NCBI GenBank assembly: GCA_015832175.1
Contig: WJXW01000015.1
Span: 620,001 to 684,000, forward strand
From: Paraphaeosphaeria minitans
Lineage: Eukaryota; Ascomycota; Dothideomycetes; Pleosporales; Didymosphaeriaceae
DNA length: 64,000 nucleotides
Reading direction: 5' to 3'
Shown: one piece after another, positions 34,069-45,653 of the stretch
How the letters are laid out: every line of letters starts with the position of its first letter
Numbering within the stretch: position 1 is the stretch's first letter
The notes under the pieces: model-generated
What the model was told of the DNA's origin: nothing
What the model saw: the letters and a program-made list of their open reading frames with translations, nothing else
Databases searched by the model: none
Made by a program: the position numbers and the translations under genes

Positions 34069-37000
34069 ATGAGGACCTGTAATCATACATCCTGGCTATC
34101 CTTCCATGGAAAGGACCAGATCACGTTTCGGCATGCGAGTACACTGAGCGACATTGTTACGAGCCTTGACGCGCCTGCAAAGAGATTCCCAAGCCTAGCC
34201 GTTGTGATTGGCAATGCAGGCGATGTACTACCCAGCACCAGGAAGCATGCTGACCGTCGAGACGAGGACGGCTTAAGTTTACAACTGGATCCAGACACTG
34301 CATTTAGTGACCACCTGACAATGTTTGCACATGAACACTTCTCCAAACAAACCAGATTCAGCCCAGAGCCCACGGCGTCCACATGCCATAGGCACACGAT
34401 ACGTGAATTACAATGCCAAGCCACCAGTCCAGCTGAGGCCCTCAACAGCCTTTACTGTAGACTAGTCCGCCCGTTCGCGGACATAGTGTGCTTTTTCGCT
34501 GCAGGAGACGATGGTATCCCGCAAATCGCGGACAGACTGGTGCCATGGCTCGAACAAAGTAACTCACCCAAGTGTCGCCCCCTGTTTCCCCCGCGCTTGC
34601 TGGTGGTATCAGCACCGAGCGAGACGCGCACCCCTACCGAAGTAAGGATGCAGTTGTTCGAACTTCTCCTTCAGCGATTGAAGTATGCCAAATTAGACAG
34701 CTTCTCGTGCCTTTCGGTCTACATCAGGCATGGCAGCGACCAAACACTGAGAGATCGCATCAAACGAGAAACCGATCTCGCGAAGGACTTTCGTGCTCGG
34801 AACCATATATCCCTGAATGCTGTCCATTTCGATCGTCTGTTTCGCCATGCTTGTGACCACTTTGCCCGCACAGGCGAAGCACCCTTTGACATGCTCGCCG
34901 CATCGCGCTTGCATAGGCCTGTACCGCGAAGCTTGCACACACATCTGGCTGACTTGCTCACGAACGTAGATACCTACGAAGACCTGACAGCATTCGCAGC
35001 GCCGTTCATCCCTGGATGCCTCGCATTGGAAAACTACGCATACGACGTGCCCTGTCAGTGTTGCTTCTGCGATCAGTCTCCGTCTGCTAACTTGCGTAAG
35101 ACTTCGGCCCCGAGGAAGTATTCGACGCCCATTACAGAAGGTTCTGCGTGGGTGCCATAGGAAACAAGACGTTCAAATGCTCCGGAAAGACCAACATCCC
35201 GGTGTTGATGCTTCGAACTAGGGCTGTATCTCTTATCGAAAAGCACTTCCTAACGAACAGCAGACACGTTAAGCTGGGCAGTGAAGGACGTTCGGAGCTG
35301 CTGAGCCAGTTCCGCCCCTGGCTCTGTCGGCCAAAGACTCATAAGTCGTGCCTCGCATGCATGCAAAGCGCGCCTGAGCACAAATTCCCATGCGGCCACG
35401 TGCTCTGCGAGGACTGCTGCAAAGCGCTGGGACGTCATTTCGATACGGACCCTCATCTCTATGAGTTTGACTACTGCCCGATTTGCGAACTGCCATGCAA
35501 GGTGGCCCTACGGGTTAGGCCGGTAACGGCAGGCTTTCGAGTGCTGTCTATTGATGGCGGAGGTATCCGTGCCGTGATCCCCATCCAGTTCCTTCGTGCG
35601 CTCGAGCAAACCATCGGCCTCGACATGCCCGTCCAAGAGCACTTTGACCTCAGTTACGGAACGAGTTCAGGTACGTACCCGGCAGTTACGTGCACTTCTA
35701 CCGCTTACTCGTCATTGCCAGGCTCCATGGTCAACTTGGCCCTCTACGGGCTGGGAATGAAGGCGAGTGAAGCCTTCGACTTGTTCAAGCAGCTGTCCGC
35801 GCGCGTGTTTCGTGGTCGTAGCCGTGTTGGCGTCGGCTTGGCTGCCACCCTGCAGGCGCTCGTGATGTCTTATCGAAACGGCAGATTTCCAGCTGGGGAC
35901 ATAGACGGCGCTCTGTCGGACATTTTCAACGATGCTACCTTGCTTGATCATCCGTACATGTCATCGATCGGCGCCCGCACCGGCTTCCCCATCGTGAACG
36001 CTGAAACATCGGAGACCTGCTTGGTGACTAGCTATAACGGGGCTGCTCGAGGGCCAGACCTCAGCGACTGCAGCGGGACCACGACGTATAGGGTCCTTCG
36101 TTCTGACACGGCCCTTGATGATATCCTGATCAAAGATGCGTAAGTGTCTACGTGCCTCTCTGGAAGCCACTGTTCATACGATGGTGTAGCGCGCGATGTG
36201 CATCGGCAGCTCCATGGTAAGTGGTTCAGACCATAGTACGTACTCTCCTCACAGCCGCAGGTATTTTACGCCGCACAAGATACCCTATCACGGAACGTAT
36301 ATCGATGGCGGTCTAAGCGATAACAACCCCTGCATGCTTGCCATGCAAGAGTTGCAGAGGATGGCGCCTGAGCTGCCACGACCGGACCAGTTCGTCTCTG
36401 TTGGCACAGGCCTGAGCAGAGCGAGCCAGGCCGCTGGCACGGGAGGCAAAGACAGCTTCCTTTTTGGCAACAATTCTCTCCGGCAAACATTCAAGCACTA
36501 CTGGAGCGAGAATTTCGACGGTGATAAGAAGTTTGCCAGCATGCGCAACATGATGGCGGCAACGCTACCGAATGGGACCGGTGACGTCAATGGATGGCTC
36601 CGCCGGTTTAACCTCTCTTTGGAGGAAGAGCTGCCCGATCTGGCAGATGCTCGAGCCATGGATGACTTGGCTAACGCAGCCTGGGTCCTTTTCACCTCCG
36701 ATCCGGCTCTGCACGATCTGGCCCGGGCCGTTCTGGCCTCCAGCTTCTATTTCGAACTACGGTGCATACCCATGTACGAGAACGGTTACTACACTTGTTA
36801 TGTCCGCATATTGTGCCGCATCCACGTTACCAAGCCTGCATTTACGGGGCTCCTGCAGAAGCTTGACGCCATGGGTGCTCGCTTCCTGCTTCAGAAGCGA
36901 ACTGCACGACAGATAAAGCCCGTAGCCGCCTCGTTTGATCAGACAGGAAACTTCAGTCAACCCGTCTCTCTGCGCGTTCGAGATCTCGAAGAGCCACTAG

Positions 37001-37203
37001 ACGTGCGGCTGAGGTTTTTGGGTACGCGCGGCTACCACATCAGCGCGTCGCCTGTATCGATTGACACGCTGATCAAACAGCAGAAACTAGAATTGGCAAG
37101 CCTCAGCCATGCCGGCTCCGCGTACAATAGCCCCACCAAGAAGAGACGGCCTAGTGGACATTGCCATCGAAAGGTTAAGCGGCACTGTTCAAGCGTAAGA
37201 TAG
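34069..37203 (+). CDS. RING-finger patatin-like phospholipase
   Basis: A large protein of about 1000 aa. The N-terminal part (34069-35160) has no domain I can name. The middle has a RING-type zinc finger (CLACMQSAPEHKFPCGHVLC...YCPICELPC, 35356-35500) directly before the patatin domain. The patatin domain opens with LSIDGGGIRAVIPIQFLRAL (oxyanion DGGGIR at 35552). Its nucleophile GTSSG is split by intron 35671-35721. Introns 36140-36189 and 36217-36260 flank a 27 nt microexon that makes AARCASAAPWYFTPHK, and the dyad Asp lies in IDGGLSDNNP at 36301. This order is a known ascomycete architecture and implies a cytosolic lipid acyl hydrolase. The frame changes by one base near 35080-35150; I found no good intron there, so a frameshift is possible. 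The true N-terminus may be in an earlier exon. Confidence 0.8.
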
Positions 37204-37644
37204 GATGACCATCGCTCTATCCAAGATGGAAGCTTGTGCATGCATTAGTTACAATAGAGGATGGTTTCGAAAGCAACCATGTACGGTACGGTCGCTTGCA
37301 AGGCTGGTAGAGTGTGAACATTGATGCAAGTAGGCTACCGCTTGTACGGCCGATAAGCATAGCATTAAGCTCGACATTTACCATAGATGATTGGACGGGC
37401 TTATGACGACCCCATTCTGCACTGACTGAACGAGATGCGTTGCTAGAAACTCATTATGGTGACAGGTGTGTGGGCGGGTCCGGATGCGGCGATGCAGCTA
37501 TCACCCCTGGCAACTACTTCCTATGGCTTTCGTTTGCCCAGTCTGAGCCCAGGCGTCGTAGAGCAAATAGAAGCATGACGTAAGCAGGTATAGACAAGAT
37601 ATGTAGCAACGACTGAGTTTCTCCAGAAGTCATCCCTAACGTTA
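37204..37644. other. Intergenic
   Basis: Downstream region of the patatin gene. Nothing recognised before the repeat array. Confidence 0.4.
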
Positions 37645-38690
37645 GTATCAGCAGCGTCAGCACAACCTGGAACTTTCTCTCCACTTAGCGCGTGTCAGTA
37701 GCATATGCAGCATGAAACATATAACGTTAGCACTCGTGGTATGTGTGCGGAGATCACTGAGTGCGTGTCAGGCTGTCAGCGGCATCTGGAAGAATTAATT
37801 CTTCCATGAGCAGCGCATCATGCACCACGAGCATCAGCAGGGTTGGCACTATCGGCAGTAATCGTTTTCATCAGCATCAGCAGCATGAAACATAGCATGT
37901 GGATTTCACGGGTGTCCACATAGTGTGCGTGAGCAGCATAAGCAGCATAAAGCAATATCGAAATTTCTTTCGTCTGCGCTTGGTGTACTGTAAGCGTGAT
38001 TGGGTTGTCTCCAATTAGGATTTTTGAGCATCATATAGCACTATCGAACCTTATGCCGTCTCCACTTGCTGCACGGTCAGCGTCAGCAGTACGGAATAAT
38101 TGGCATTCGTGGAATCTATGACCTCCACTCGATGAGCGTCAGCAACATATAATACTATTGAAGTCTCATCCGTCTGCATTTGGTGTACTGTAAGCGTCAG
38201 CAGTGTGGAGCACATAGGATTCGAGGCTTCATGGATACTATGAATCTCCACCTGATGAGGGTCAGCAGCAAGCGGCATTATTGAAAGCTCGTCCATCTCC
38301 ACTCGGTCCACGGTAAGCATAAGCAGGATGGTAGAATTGGCATTCGTGGTCTCCACTTAGTGTATGTGAGCAGCACATGCACTATCGAAGTCTTTTCCGT
38401 CTCCACTTCTGTGTGTCAGCAGCAGCATAAGCCGCGTCACCAGTAAGCTGCACATACGTGTGGTCCGCTTTTAGTGCTTGTCACGAACATCATCAGCATC
38501 TGCGTCATTTAGGTTCGTGTGGCCCCACTTAGTGCGTTTGAACATCCTGAGAAGCATCTAGCATACTCGAACATTCTACCGCAACCACTTGATGCGTATC
38601 TGCAATATCAGCAACATCGGCGTTATCTAGATTTGTGTTGTCCCACTTGGTGCGTATTGGCGGCATCACCAGGGTCGGCGGCCGTAGTGT
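37645..38690 (+). repeat. Minisatellite array 2
   Basis: Same family and orientation as array 1: GGTAAGC-type strings, CAGCAGCAT, GGCATTCGTGG, CACTATCGAA and GTCTCCACTT recur at about 100-115 bp. The right end, like that of array 1, carries CGGCGTTATCTAGATTTGTG then CCCACTT.GTGCGTATTGG, so arrays share edges as well as core units. More diverged than array 1. Confidence 0.8.
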
Positions 38691-39586
38691 CGTGAACACC
38701 GCTTACCATAGGAACGACACATGTATCATTAGAAGCTCACAGTAACACAGTAATGCATGCCCGGATGCCTGAATGCAGTAAGTGCAAGCGTAAGCTTGTG
38801 CCTCATCGCCCTCTCAGCAGACAATCACTTACCGGCGGCCTTTAGTGCAAATGGAGCCCCGATGCCTCGCTCTATCGGGGTCATAGGTAAGGCTACTGCG
38901 TGCTGGTTGACAGTGGTACTGCCGTAATCACTTAGAGGGTCTCTTCCCTCCGCGGAGCTAGCGGCCAGTAGAGGATTACTGCAGCTGCACATTATTGAGA
39001 GCTTCGAGACCGTACTAGGCAATGACCTGCTGAGACAAAGTAAAGCATGAACAATAATACACGTTTCGGTTTTGTGCGTCAAGGGCTGGCAGGGTCTGGC
39101 GTGGGCCAAACGCTTTGTAGTTTGCAGGAACCGCGAAACGGGAAGTGCGTGCGGGTGCGCTGTACACTTTCTTAAAGCCCGCCTAGTCATCTATATAGTC
39201 GATATGACGCCCACAATACTACCTCGGTCGCCTAATTCCGGCAATGCTTTTTTGCTGATTGCAAGGAATACGATGATGTGTCGACTACCGTAATGCGAGC
39301 ATGTTAGTTTTTAGGCCACCGCGTGTCAGGTGCATTGTCGAGAAGGTTCACGGTTGAGACGAAGTAACAAAACTTTACATGCTTGGAACATTCCTGAGAC
39401 TTAAATGCACGTGCATCGAAGCCTTACTTGGAGGCGTTCATGCTTCCTCCCAGTGCGCGTGCCCTTCGTATTAACTACTCGCTTGAATCCCACTTCCTTT
39501 GAAGCAGCGTCTGTCGAAGATGCCAGAGCTTCGATTCGAGATCCACACTTCACAAAGCTCATATTGTGCCGTCGGTGAACGCCAAA
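38691..39586. other. Intergenic, nothing recognised
   Basis: Short open frames on both strands near 38825-39650 without domains. Confidence 0.35.
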
Positions 39587-41142
39587 ATGCCGTACCGGCG
39601 TCACCAATACCTGTCCCCACCACCACCCTTCCTGACGAATCGTACCCATTGGCCACTGGACTCGGTTGGAGAACTCAGAAGATCAGTTTGGGGTGCACTG
39701 GAAGACATGTGTCAAGACATTTCCCCATTCCACCGCGTGCTCATCTCGCAGCTACTCATGGTCCTCGTGGCCGTCGAGCTGCTTAGATCGGGCCGCACCG
39801 ATCCTTTGCTGTCTTTCGTAGGATTGATCAAGATTGGACTTGTGGCGGACTGTATTTCAATCCTCACTCTTCATATGAGACGACTCTCGGGATCCAGCGG
39901 AGTTCTGGCTTTCTTGCTCAGCAACGTACCTATCGTAACGGGTCCTTCCGCGGAGCTGGCAATTGCCATTCGCGTCTTGAGAGATAACAAACCTTCGACC
40001 GCGAACAGATTCCTAGTTGGGAGTGTGTACGCAAAGGCCTTGGCCATGGGAGCTTCGTGTCTTATCCTTCAGGGCCTGCGTGGTCGGAGTCCCAGAGTCG
40101 ATATGCCGGCTGAGTCGTCGATCGTTCCTTGGTTGTTGGGCGTGAGCGGAGTCTTAGTTTTGGCATCGGCTCCGCACATCGACAGTAAGTATAGGGCACG
40201 ATGTGAGCTGCTGCTGCTAACCAGGGTCATAGGCGACAACCAGTGGTTCTCGCAGGGTGTACCTCTGTTCCTTGTCCTGCACGCCGGCTTCAGCTACTAC
40301 TTTGGAACCTGGCGAGCTGCTAGACGCAAGCGGAGCGTAGAAGGTGGCCGCGTCTTGGTGCACAAATCCAACAGCATCGCTGCGACCCGTGAATGGGTGG
40401 CTTTGCTCATCTGTCTCGGTACACTGAAGGCAGGCGCCGTTCTTCTAGTGGGTGGTCTGCTGGACCACGCGCAAGCATTCGCCCTACATCCGGAAGCCAG
40501 CAACACCTTACTGGCAGACGCAGCCTTGATTGATTTCACGGTGCTCCCGCTCGCGACGGCTGCATTGGATCACTTGGCAGACCTCAAGATGGCTCACGAG
40601 GGGGACAACGTCTCGTCGTGGGCGAACCTCATCCAATCTACGCTGCAAACGTACTACTTCGTAAGGCCTCTGGCTGCACTGGCGGGCCATGACGTCGATC
40701 CGAAAGACGGCCGAATGTGCATCGGGCTCTGCTTTATGGCCATCGCCTCCGGCTTATCATTGCCAGTTGTTCCACGTAGGTCCCGACGACGATCTGATGC
40801 GAGACACAGCTAATGCTTAATCAAGGATCAATCGAAGGTTCACTGCTGCTACTGGCGTACTTGTACTTGTCCCTCCAACGTTCGTCGTACAGGGCCTTGT
40901 GGAATCCGCTTGCCGTAGCTAGACGCGCGAAGCCAAAGTGCTCACACAGCGAGCGACGCTTCGGCCATGCTTATGTTGCTACGTACATCCACCAAGGCCG
41001 CGCCACCGAGATCTATCTGCGCTCGTCTGCCCAGCCTGATCGGCCACGGCCAACGGGTCCTGAGCCAACTGGTATGTCCACGTCACACACGGTGAGCAGG
41101 AAGCTGCGAGGCGCCCTCCAACCGCAAAGCCGGCCACGTTGA
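39587..41142 (+). CDS. Divergent cation/proton exchanger-like membrane protein (CaCA/CAX superfamily)
   Basis: A polytopic protein with about ten hydrophobic segments in two halves. The first repeat region reads FLLSNVPIVTGPSAELAIAI, in the place of the CAX c-1 motif GNAVE; the Glu is kept. The second reads ADAALIDFTVLPLATAALDH followed by LADLKMAHEGDNVSSWANLIQ, in the place of GNAAEH...KDKMDLA, with Glu changed to Asp. The frame closes at 40813, and a neighbouring frame then gives the usual last helix (SIEGSLLLLAYLYLSL). A 44 nt GT...AG stretch (GTTGTT to ACACAG, about 40766-40809) would join them in phase. ATG at 39587 is the first in frame; there is no ATG at the upstream edge. Family relationship is by pattern only. 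The altered ion-site residues suggest a different substrate or loss of transport. Confidence 0.55.
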
Positions 41143-41974
41143 CTCTGTTTAGGGTCTTCGCATGACATCGCCCCTCCTGCATTCACGACATGACCGTAGG
41201 CGGATCTGATTGTTCTACGAGCGTCATCTACACCTTCCGAGCAATACATGGTCGACCAAGGGACCGGTTCGCTGATGGTCGGGTTTCAGATGGAGAGACT
41301 GTCGAGTGCTGACCTGCTATTGTTGCAAGGCGCTTGTTTTTTTCCCTCATATATCCTCCTTGTGAGCATCACACATAGGAAGTTGACATGGCGCAGCAGC
41401 TTCGCTTGGCGCGAACGCCACTGCGGACTACACTAGTCCGTCTAAAAATGAAGCAGAGTGACACCACAGGTCATGGAGAAGGGAAACTAGGTCATCTTGC
41501 ATCGTTAGCACCTGATAATGTACACATCGCAGCAAGCTGAGGCAAAGCTACGGGCACGTGAAATCGAGACATGTGAGAGGATGGCAAATAAGGATCATTT
41601 ATCAGAGTTAACGTTAACGTTAGTCGATAACAGAATCATACGCACGGGCTGGGGACCAGAACACCATCACTACATGAAGCGCGTGGCTTACTGAGGTTGT
41701 GCGTCGCTAGAAAGCTGGTTCATTCACCCGGCCCATCAGCACGTAACGCTTTCGCTTACCTTGTACGCGATGTGCCATTTCAGATAAGCATATCAGCTTC
41801 TCTAGGGATAGGGCGCTGCTTTCCTTAATGACATCCTTAAAAAGCAAAACACATGGTGCTGTGCTGATGCTCATGATGGTGCCGATCGCACTAAGTGGAG
41901 CCCTGACGAATCCAATGACGTCTATGCTCATGATACGGCTATGTTCATGCACGAACCAGGGCCCCACAGATCTA
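41143..41974. other. Intergenic
   Basis: Contains GTTAACGTTAACGTTAG near 41607, a short triplicated hexamer. No gene recognised. Confidence 0.35.
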
Positions 41975-42600
41975 TGTGCAACTTATTACCCCTGGTGATG
42001 CTGCTCATACTCATCACAAACTGTATATGCAGCTGACACTGCTGGTGCTGCCAGTGCGCAGGGAGTGCCAGAGATTTTGGGAATGCTATATGCTCACACG
42101 CACTAACTGGACACTGATAGATTCCATGAATGACATTTGGTCCAAGCTGCTGACGCTAACCGTGCACTAAGTGGAAACGAAGGTTTTTTTCTACTCGTGC
42201 CATGTGCTGCTGACCGTCACCAAGTAGATATCCCTATATTCCACCAATACTATTTCTTCCATCCGGCTTATGCTCACTGTGCAGCAAGTGGGGACGAACT
42301 TTTCACATGCTGACCGTACACCAAGTGGAGGCGAAAAACTTTTCACATGCTGACCAAAGTGGAGACCCATAGATTCCACCAATACTGATTCTTCCATCCT
42401 GCTTATCTCACCGTGCAGCAAGTGGGGGACGAAAATTTCCATATGACATCGCCAAGTGGAGGAAACCATAGATGCCACGAATCCTATGCGCTCCATACTG
42501 CTGACGCTCATAGCAGAATAAGTAACTTAGACGAGGAATCTTCCAGAATGCTATCTGCTGCTGATTCTGCCAACACGCACCGTGCCGACCCCGCAGAATC
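41975..42600 (-). repeat. Minisatellite array 3 (inverted)
   Basis: Reverse complement of the unit in arrays 1 and 2: CACCAAGTGGAGAC, ATTCCACCAATAC, TCTTCCATCCTGCTTAT, GTGCAGCAAGTGG and TGCTGAC recur. About five degenerate units can be seen. The left flank shares TGCCGACCCCGC-type sequence with the left flank of array 1. Confidence 0.8.
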
Positions 42601-43060
42601 TCCAGGGTTGTTGGCTCTTTGATGCCAAAGACGCATTGCCAAAGTGCCGCGGAGCGAAAACGCGCTCCTACCGGCCGCCGCTGATGCTTGTGGCTTGGTC
42701 CGGAAAAACTCCGACACGGCGCCAGACACGCCTTGGCAATGCCCGTTAGCTTAGCGGCATTGTCGCCTATGCGTAAGCATACTTAATGATGCTGCATAAG
42801 CATATCCTCCTGCGCTATGTATGCTATCATGTCTTGCTGAAGGAGATCGAGATGACGTGGGATTGATAGCGTGGAGCTCACGGATTACAAGCCGCGCTAG
42901 ACTTCTCCCGCATTATTATGGTGGTAGCTAGAGTAGTCTCAATGCTTGATCATCGCATACGGATGCTATGCGCAGTCCTGCTCCCCAGCAGCAGGATGGC
43001 GCAAACTGCCTGGCTCGGGGGTGTCCTTGGCACCTATCCGGCTAGTGCACGCGAGCTAGG
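42601..43060. other. Intergenic
   Basis: No gene. GCATTGCCAA near 42632 and TTGGCAATGC near 42731 form a weak inverted pair. Confidence 0.3.
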
Positions 43061-43062
43061 TA

Positions 43063-43110
43063 CCGTATCTTGGCAGTCAGTGCACGCCGGCAGTCAATGC
43101 ACGCGCAACA
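43063..43110. repeat. Left terminal inverted repeat of the Fot1-like element
   Basis: CCGTATCTTGGCAGTCAGTG then CACGC units, inverted match of 45594-45651. Confidence 0.75.
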
Positions 43111-43224
43111 GCAAAATCCGGCCCCAGTAATATGAGGCTGTAGAGACGCCCACAAATACGATTAACACGGGATTTTCTGGAGTTGAGGCCTGTAGGGCAC
43201 GTAGATAGTCTCTATGTGATCATA

Positions 43225-45617
43225 TTATCTGTATCTACTTGGTGTTTCGACCAGGCGGCCCCGGCGTGTTAATGGAGTTGATGCCGACGATGCAACCTCA
43301 TCTAGATCCGCAGCTCCACTGAGGGCCTGCGTGGGCCTAATTACCTGTTTACGAGGTGTTGAAGGCTTCTTAGGAGCTGACCGAGCTATTTTGATCGATT
43401 GTTGGTGTTGTTTTCGGGCCCTACGGGCCTGTTGATCAAGGCGTTTCTGGATAGCCTTATCGGCCCTCTGCCTTGCGCGCGCCTCCCTGGCAGTTGATCG
43501 CGCAACACGCCTCTCATAGAGTAATCTAGCCTTAAGCTGTTGCCTGGCCCTACGGGCCTCCATCTGATCAGCTTTTTCACGCTGTTTTCGCTCCTTATCC
43601 AGATCATCTTAGTGTTGACGATCACGGGCCCTCTGTACGCTGCGAGGTGACCAGAAAACAGCTCCTCCATGATAGCTATCGCTCTAATCAAGAGGCAGAG
43701 GCCTACCTCGCGTTGAGAGGCGTTTCTTAGTTACTAAGGCCTCTCGTAGATGCTTGTTCTCCTCCTCTAAGAGCTGTTTTTAGATAGTAAGATAGTGTAC
43801 AGTTTGGCTTAGCTTCTTAGCCCAATTATCACCTCCTACGTTAACAACAGCCTTTAGGAGTTGATTGATTTTCTGCCAATCTGACGCGCTGAGGGCCGAC
43901 GTTGAGCTATTAGGTGTTTCTTGATCAGATGGTGTTGATTGATCAAACCTATCAAGGATTCTCGCTGGATTGAGTGGCTGGTTGGTTGGTTGGTTGGTAT
44001 TCATTTTTCGTCCGTATGATGAGGAGTAAGTCCACCATATCGCCTCCCGAGGGGCATATAAGACGTGCTAAGCTATGGATTTACAGTGCCAGCGCGCTAC
44101 CTTAGAAAGCATTTCTTGCCTATGCGGGTATTGCTACCATTTCAAGCTGTAGCTCCCCTTCCAGTTAGGGAGACTAGGCCGTGTATGTACATCAGGGAGA
44201 GTCCCTTATATTATAAGGCATTATTATGCCGTTACAGTAGAGAAGAGAGTAAGAGGGTGAGAAGGAGAGGGTGGAGAGAGAAGTAGAAAGATAAGAAGTG
44301 TCGCAGCTATTATGCTGCTAGGCTAAGTGCAGTGGGGTTGTTGTTGCTAGTGCAGGGCAGGACTACCGAGGACAAACCTTAGTATAGTACTGTGTGAGCT
44401 GGGTAAAGGCTTCGAAGTAAGAGGCCAGTGGCCTTAAAGGCCTTGAGTATAGTATCCTTTTTGAACGAGGCCTCCCAGGCAGCTATAAACATAGGATAGA
44501 AGTCTCTTTTGCTCATAGATGTGAGCCCCTGGCATCTCTCCATAAATACAGCTACCTGGTTTAAGTAGGCTGATGAGAATGGCTTAAACATAACGACGTC
44601 AGGCGGCTGGAGGGTGTGAGTTGAATGAGGGGGGTATACTGCAAGGAGGATTCTATTCCGATCGCAGTATTCGATAAAATCCATCGTGAGATAAGATCCA
44701 TAGCTATTAAGGATAAGTAATCGATAGCTCCGTCCTGCCTTCTCCTTCGTAGATCGATCAAACACTTGTTTGAGCCAGGATAGTCCTATATCGTTGTTCG
44801 ACCAGCCAGAAGGTGAGGAGGATATATATACTCGATCCTCAGGCCTTAGGGCCTGTAGCCAGGTGTCCTGTATCGAGCCTGAGGCTGATTGATATATCAG
44901 CGCAGGCTCGAGGGCTAATCCATTAGCACATATGCAGGCCAGCAGCGTTATCCACTCCCAATTGCCATCCTAGATGTGAGCCTTAATCTTCCCTTCCTCA
45001 TATAGCCTCCTACTAAACATCCGCTTTGAGCGGGTAAGTATCCCTAGCATGCAGCCCTTCTTATCCATATTGTACATATTGCAAGGCTCTATATTATATT
45101 GGCTGAGCTTACTGCGTAGAAGCTCGAAATAGAAGCTGTGCTTTGACTAAGAGTCAGCTTAGTGACGTGAGCGATCGATGCCGGTGGCCCAGCATGAGAT
45201 TAGTTCAACCTAGTGTCGCTTGATATATCAATCAACCCAGTGTATACCAAGCTCTCTTCTGGCTATCTCTGAGACAAAGCGTCGTATCATAGGCCGTGTG
45301 GGAGGTAGGCCTTGCCTTGTAAGGCGCTCGATATAGCGTAGGAGCTCCTGCTCTTGCTGGGGGTGGAGATTTTGACGTTCTGCTGCACTAGCTGTTCGTG
45401 AGGTAGTTTGGCCGCGGTGCCTTCGACTAAGCGTAGAGCGATCAATCCCATACTTTTGTGCAATTTTCGTATACCATATCTCTTCTCCTGGCTCTAGCGC
45501 TTCGATAGCTGCAAGCGCAGCCTCAATTGAGCTCATATTAATGGAGTTATCGCGTGTTGAAGTACTGGGTTTTCGGTGTTGTTGCGGGGTGAGCGTGCAT
45601 TGACCCATCGCGTGCAT
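43225..45617 (-). pseudogene. Fot1/Pogo transposase, RIP-inactivated
   Basis: The protein can be followed across stops. It has an N-terminal psq/CENP-B helix-turn-helix (EEIWYTKIAQKYGIDRSTLS), a second HTH, a DDE_1 core and a C-terminal basic coiled-coil region rich in R, A and Q (43225-43600). Stops fall at 45228, 45210, 45159, 45147 and 44970. In the first three and the last, the expected codons are CGA, CAG, CAA and CAG, all one C-to-T change away. The first catalytic Asp is kept (YNMDKKG). The second, usually in LLILDGHGSH, now reads LLILNSYGSY; every change there is G-to-A or C-to-T. The third Asp in LQPPDVVMFKP is kept. The element cannot encode an active enzyme. Confidence 0.9.
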
Positions 45618-45651
45618 TGACCCGTCGCGTGCATTGACCCGTCACACACGG
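45594..45651. repeat. Right terminal inverted repeat with triplicated 18-19 bp subunit
   Basis: GCGTGCATTGACCC(A/G)TC occurs three times in tandem from 45594, ending in ACACACGG beside the TA. Confidence 0.75.
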
Positions 45652-45653
45652 TA

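Larger units (their letters stand above)
43061..45653 (-). mobile_element. Fot1/Pogo-type DNA transposon (Tc1/mariner superfamily), inactive
   Basis: A 2.6 kb element bounded by TA at 43061-43062 and 45652-45653, the expected target duplication. Both ends then read inward CCGT(A/G)T and contain the motif GTCAATGCACGC: two (one as GTCAGTGCACGC) at the left end and three in tandem at the right end. Between them a single transposase gene runs on the minus strand. Confidence 0.9.

Noticed and set aside
41605..41625. TTAACG tandem hexamers as telomere-like DNA
   Set aside because: Only three units, not the fungal TTAGGG repeat, and internal to the window.
42632..42742. Inverted pair GCATTGCCAA / TTGGCAATGC as a MITE
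   Set aside because: Only about 10-12 bp pair, there is no target duplication and no second copy was seen.
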